Shown here one piece after another: positions 59,301 to 64,000 of a DNA stretch of 64,000 nucleotides. A model generated the notes under the pieces. The model made no database searches. It had not been told where the DNA came from and was given only the letters and a program-made list of their open reading frames with translations. Each line of letters begins with the position of its first letter. The stretch's first letter is position 1. Source of the stretch: Balanoglossus misakiensis (Eukaryota; Hemichordata); the NCBI GenBank assembly GCA_040954595.2, contig CM082581.2:7626001-7690000 (forward strand), read 5' to 3'. The translations under genes and the position numbers were made by a program.

Positions 59301-60776
59301 TTTCATAATAGTGTCAGTACAGCAGTGGCATAGCATAAGTCATAACCTCTTGCCAAGCATATTATTGAAGATAAGTCTAATGGTGTATATCGCCTACAGC
59401 TTGTTAGCAGAGGGATACTGTCCAAATAATATTATCAAGTCACTGAGGATTGATGCTGAAAAGTTCCAATTAGACTCTCTGCTGTTGCTGTATTATCTGC
59501 TTTTGGAGTGCTGCCGTTATTAGCTCTCACTTCACTGAACAGATTAGACACGACGGTTTCTGATTTCACGCCAGCAAAGTACATGTAGGCAATGATTATG
59601 TAGGCAGAAGACAAGTGTATGGCCGAACTCCTTCACCCCACTCGAGGCGTAATTGTAACCTTCAAACCCGCAACTATTCCTCCTGCATCATGTGCAAGCT
59701 ACTGTAAAACGGGTTATTTTCGCGAGCAATAAATTTTCGCGAAATACGCGATAGCCAAAAAACGTGAAAATAAAAAGTCGCGTAAAATGTTTTTCTGAGA
59801 TAAGGATGCAGTTAGTGAAATATGAGAATGCGAAAATTAATCCTCGCGGAACAGTTGCCACTTTTGATATTGCGAAAATCACCCGTTGTACAGTATTATT
59901 CTTAAGCGAGGCTTGGTTAATTACAGACGCTATGGGTTGCTAGCCAGGTACATATGAACTTGGATGAATCTACATGTGACTTGCTTTACATATGTCTTTT
60001 GTTTATTATCTACATGTATCCCCTGATCTATGAATGGACAAATTGAGAAACGGAAACTAAACTACCGCAGGTGTCAGCGCTTTACTTTAGTGATACATAT
60101 TGTTCATCGCAGATCAATACGTGTACATGCAAATTGTATGCTGCTTTGTATTTTTGTACATCTATATTTGTATACTTCCATTGTGGTAAAATAGCATTCT
60201 TTTTTCATTCACACGAGATGGACCTTTTTAGCTCGTTCTGCAAAGTGCGGGGCATGTTCGCCTATAAAGTAGCACGTGCTGATTATTGTAACCGGTCTTC
60301 TACATGTGTATATCTTGAATTTGTTTGAAGGGCCATTACATGTATGGACATAACCCTTTAACAAGCGAGGTTTCCAGAATACAAAATCAATGCCTTCAGT
60401 GTATTATATGCGAATACAATGGGAATACAATTGCAAATGCAGTCTTTTCATTTCATAGTATTTTATTTTCATCTGAACCTCCATTTTGTTTTCTCTGTTA
60501 TTGTGGTTCAATATTGTCAGAGTATAAAAATGTTTGTGCATGTTATCAATTCGTGTATATGAAGTTCTGGTACACACACACATCAGATATGTAAATAATG
60601 TACATGAAAGGGCTGTATACTGATTCTTGTGATACAAATCTGTACTCAAATTTTTGCTCTCGTTTTCATTCTTTGCAGGTTATTCAAATATTTTACCCGT
60701 TTTCTATTCAAGTTTACAAGGATGAGTTTCCGGGTTTTCATCCCAACGACTGCCCCAGGGATATGCCAAGAACCAA
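56315..60776 (+). CDS. MGAT2: Alpha-1,6-mannosyl-glycoprotein beta-1,2-GlcNAc-transferase (GlcNAc-T II), first two coding exons
   Basis: Exon 1 is 56315-56941 (209 codons, donor GTAAGT). Exon 2 is 60679-60776 (donor GTGAGT, phase 2). The rest lies beyond the window. A Golgi type II protein: a short cytosolic MRPLR, a signal anchor at about residues 7-25 (FKLLLFLLCVITVSLYIVV), then a polar stem. The catalytic domain starts at NGLVVVVQAHQRHEYFQYLV and continues through ILLVVSLDWYSEE, DFCQ-VIQIFYPFSIQVY, DEFPGFHPNDCPRDMP; this matches MGAT2 order and wording closely. The metal-binding EED motif and C-terminus are not in view. The enzyme adds GlcNAc from UDP-GlcNAc to the alpha-1,6 mannose arm of N-glycans. 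The human coding region is intronless, whereas here at least two introns split it. Confidence 0.9.
57194..57291. mobile_element. 98-bp MITE-like element with 26-bp terminal inverted repeats and 9-bp target duplication
   Basis: The left TIR 57194-57219 (TAGCTGTGGTACACAGCTGT...) and right TIR 57266-57291 match in 24 of 26 positions as inverted repeats. Perfect ATCATGAAG direct repeats flank it at 57185-57193 and 57292-57300. The core contains another palindrome (ACCCCCACATGGGGGT) and a C-run. A 9-bp duplication suggests a Mutator-type or similar mobilising enzyme, but the superfamily is not certain. It lies in MGAT2 intron 1. Confidence 0.85.
58919..58974. repeat. Two-copy 31-bp tandem repeat
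   Basis: TTTACAGACTTGAGTAAT starts at 58919 and again at 58950, followed both times by (C/T)(A/G)GCCAT. It lies in MGAT2 intron 1. Confidence 0.75.
59702..59893. mobile_element. Tc1/mariner-type MITE, about 192 bp, TA target duplication
   Basis: The left end CTGTAAAACGGGTTATTTTC and right end (reverse complement CTGTACAACGGGTGATTTTC) match except at two positions. Both ends are directly flanked by TA. The interior is AT-rich, repeats the ATTTTCGCGA theme and has no open frame, so it is a non-autonomous element. It lies in MGAT2 intron 1. Confidence 0.75.
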
Positions 60777-63700
60777 GTGAGTATATCCAATTCCTTCGAT
60801 CTGGAATTCTCCATCATTAAACTTTATTGTACAAGTACATTTGCACAGTCTGGGGCATCACATCCATTGCATATGCCCAAATGAACCCCAGAGACTCATG
60901 GGAATTCAGCGTGATCAACTGGAATTGTGAGTTTTAAGTGGTCTGTTTGATGGGGCTGATTCAGGCAATTTCCAACGTAATTTCGTTATAGTTCCCAAGA
61001 GCATCGTTTGTTGGGGGGTAACACGTCCTGCTTCCATCACGATCATGGTTTAGTCAAAAGTGATGTGTGAACGTTAACCAAGGTCCCATCACCCGATATT
61101 TCCAATCATATTATCGTACAGCATCTGCTTTGTGTTCATGCTTAGCGTTGTTTGTGAAGGTGTGTTGGAATGGGAGAGAATGTGGGTCAAAGTCAGAACC
61201 TGATGCCACATCCATACAATGATATGGCAAACACAAAGTGTATATACCTCTTCGTCTGTCAAGGTCATTTCAACAGTGATAACAAGTACGACTCGATGCT
61301 GTTATCAGTCAAAAAATGTCAGCCCCATTTACTAATTAATTGGTTCAAAAACTCAAGGAAGGGTACATACTTGGTTTACATAGTTCAGCACAGAAGTTTG
61401 AAAACATGGAAGATATACTACAGAAAATAAACATGGCTAGGTATGTGTATATTTTACACATAGCTAGCCATGTTTACTCCCTGTATGTTTGACGAATGGC
61501 CAGTGGACTAAGGACACATGGGGACATGAATCATTCACAATGAGAAAGAAAACAGTCATAATGATTGAGAGAGTAGTCGAAGGATTGATTTCTTCTGAAA
61601 ACATTGTAAATGGCAAGCAGTGAAAGAAATTGTTCCCTAGTATGCATAATTTGCAAGAGCTGCTTAGACCAAGTGATTACAGAATTCTAGCCGGAAAGTT
61701 TGGTATTTTGTATTCCTGCCCTTTCTGAACTGACCTAAAAATGATGTAGGTTAATTGTTTGGCTGTCGGCAGTAATGGTCGCAGAAATTGAAATTATGGA
61801 AGAGCGTGTCAGGGGGAAATTTGCTGACATGATTGATGCATACTTTTATGGCTTTATTGCTGATGGATGGATGCACAGAAGAGTGGATGAGAGGAGACGT
61901 TTCAAGTTCATTACCCAAACTGTGTTGCGTTTGTGGTTTGATGTAGAGTAGAAACTGGTGGTAGGGACTGCTGCAGCAATGTAAACACTATGATAGGTTC
62001 AATACCTACTTCCTAGTATTTCCACAATGTCATGATGACCTTACGTGGGTACTCAAATTCCATATTGACACAGATTGGAAACAACAAAGAAGTTTTCCTT
62101 TCAATAACTGTGGATACTACGTTTTGGGGATTTGTAAGAATGGTGAAATACCACGCACACACAAATGGAGGCAAACAAGATTTTCCTGGAAATGTGATGT
62201 ACATGTACCTACAGATCCATAGGATGTATTGTATCAAGCATTTCACTTTGTATACATTGAGTGGTACATACATTTGTATTAATTATTGATCGCCTGTTTG
62301 GAAAGTCCCCACGAGTCGTGTATACATGTAAATGTGGCATCATCCATCTAATTGTTGGCTTTCAGGTACAGCAGAACAGAGACTTGTTACTGGCTTGTCA
62401 GGGGAGAATTCTTCACTTGAAATATCAATACGGTCACTGATGCTACAAGTCTGTACAGGGCAACTTTATTGAAATGACAATAAAAGTTGTTAGGGGGACA
62501 TCATATCGGAACTATGTCTGTGCGACATCCTTGTCAATTTATTTCTCCCTCAATACTTTCAGTAATGTAGCATCAAGTCAGAACTGCAGATAAAATTTAT
62601 ACAGCAATAGGCTCTTGCGCTTGGCCCATCACAGGGGTATCATTAACCCCCAAGGCAGAGTTTGTTAATAATATTGACAGCTGAGGTCAATGTACACATT
62701 CTACACTGGGGAACTTCAGTGTTTATGAATGTTGGAATAAACAGTTGTTAGGAGACGTGACCTTACAGTACATGTACATCCAGTATATGTTAAAGACACA
62801 CATTAGACACACGCACACATTTACATGGAGAAATAAATATAGGAAATGATGAAAGAATTTCTGAGGAGAGACTGCATTCCTTCAGGCCCTTCTCCCCAAA
62901 TCATCTTTTTGTAGAAAACTTTGTTGAAATGTACTTTCTGTTCGTTGAAATGTCCTTTCTGCTGTATATACACATGTAATATGATGTTTTCTTTAGGGAT
63001 GAGAACATGGTTTGGATAGCTGCAGCCGTTCAACATTTAAAACAACATTAGTAAAATAAAATGATGAGATAGAAAATACATGTACGCTTACTACGTAATG
63101 TACATTGTTCCTACAGTATAGATACCTATAGTTATCTCTAGCGAAAAGCCACGACTGGCTAACATTTTGCACATCCCGGGGCAATTCTTTTACATGCATT
63201 TGTTTTCAGTGGAGCTTTAGAAATGCTAGCATTCAGCCGAGAGAGAACGACCACAGTGCAAAGGAAGGAAACACTGGCAATTTATAAAATGGTTGCTAGC
63301 ATGGTTGTGGCATGTGCATTGTTTACTCGTGTGGTCTGCCATATTCAGGTCCCACATTATGCAGTCACTTTATGGGCTAATGTCACCAGTAGTAGGTGAT
63401 AAAAATCAAGATCAAACATTTGCTTCTGATATTGTAAGCCAATCACAGAGTCATGAATCATGCGAATTCTAGACAGCCGCGGCCCCTGTGTGGCAGGCCT
63501 TGCCGCAATCCTGTCCGACAGGTCTGTCAGCAAAGATCGGTATATTTTTTCTGAAAATATACACACCTGAAATATTGCAAAATTTCAGACCCTGTAACTG
63601 GCCCTTTTGACACGCCACTGAACACAGCTTTATTTTTGTAAATACCCACATATTTTTTCAGTCGGCATTCACATCTCACTATATACATAATCTGAAATTA

Positions 63701-64000
63701 CATCACTGTATATACAGTCCTGTGTTATCAGACTGATTCAGCAGGCGTGCTCTGAAATAATCTGATTTTTCAGAATCTGTAACACTAACAGTAACAGATG
63801 CTGTTTCTCAAGGCCTGTTCCCAGTACTATGAAACCAAACCTTATTACAGACATGTCCTGAAATCTGCCTGTGGTTTTTCTAGCTGTGCGTATAAAAACC
63901 ACACACAAACAATATAATTTCACAGCCAGGCCTCGTATAGTGTCTGGCATGTGTGGTAAATTGCCCCGGAGTGTTTTAATATACATCGGTATACTCGGTA
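60777..64000 (+). other. MGAT2 intron 2 (to window end), no further exon seen
   Basis: 3.2 kb following the phase-2 donor GTGAGT. I looked for the expected next block (Lys-x-GC-IN plus FGHYREAKF and HHWWWK) and did not find it. It holds one near-perfect hairpin (61429-61475) and short CA/TACATGTA runs. Confidence 0.6.
61429..61475. repeat. Snap-back inverted repeat, 21-bp arms, 5-base loop
   Basis: The arm AAACATGGCTAGGTATGTGTA (61429-61449) is followed by a 5-base loop. Its reverse complement at 61455-61475 has one mismatch. No clear target-site duplication is seen; it is probably a MITE end-to-end relic or replication-slippage palindrome. Confidence 0.75.

Noticed and set aside
61775-61951. 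58-codon plus-strand frame containing FADMIDAYFYGFIADGW
   Set aside because: It faintly recalls transposase-like text but is short, isolated in an intron and has no terminal repeats around it.

Overview
This is eukaryotic DNA, most likely from an invertebrate deuterostome. Amphioxus (Branchiostoma) is my best guess, from short introns, abundant TACATGTA-type words, large multidomain Ig and NACHT genes and microsatellite-rich introns. I could not test this by a search. All exon boundaries were placed by eye from GT/AG signals, reading-phase agreement and protein-family resemblance; no transcript evidence was available.

Layout. (1) 174-5785, minus strand: two neighbouring immunoglobulin-superfamily genes. 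The left one runs off the window edge. The right one is complete: signal peptide, three Ig-like domains, one membrane span, a very short tail, about 340 residues. A third signal-peptide exon at 6356-6410 may be an alternative first exon. (2) 9469-11181, minus: an intronless ankyrin-repeat protein of 570 residues. (3) 11182-22227: about 11 kb with no gene I can support. (4) 22228-43148, minus: one giant gene of 29 exons, about 2,490 residues if a 40-bp exonic duplication is counted once. Its order is an N-myristoylation-type N-terminus, an acidic repeat region, an unrecognised beta-type repeat region, a malectin-like domain, an F-box-associated (FBA, sugar-binding type) domain, DUF4062, a NACHT NTPase and TPRs. 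The FBA domain is split by an 8.06-kb intron that is almost entirely a 7.7-kb (TG)n/GGG array. (5) 48754-55774, minus: PGM3 (phosphoacetylglucosamine mutase), 17 exons, 551 residues. (6) 56315-60776, plus, continuing past the window: MGAT2 (GlcNAc-transferase II), first two coding exons, with two small inverted-repeat (MITE-like) elements in its intron.

How the genes fit together. PGM3 and MGAT2 are head to head with 540 bp between their start codons. PGM3 makes GlcNAc-1-P, the precursor of UDP-GlcNAc, and MGAT2 consumes UDP-GlcNAc in complex N-glycan synthesis, so a shared promoter would couple supply and use. The giant NACHT gene next door joins two domain families known to recognise N-glycans (malectin and FBA) to a STAND NTPase-TPR core. 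It looks like a membrane-tethered cytosolic sensor of misplaced or misfolded glycoproteins. That function is inference, and the fusion is the most interesting object in the window.
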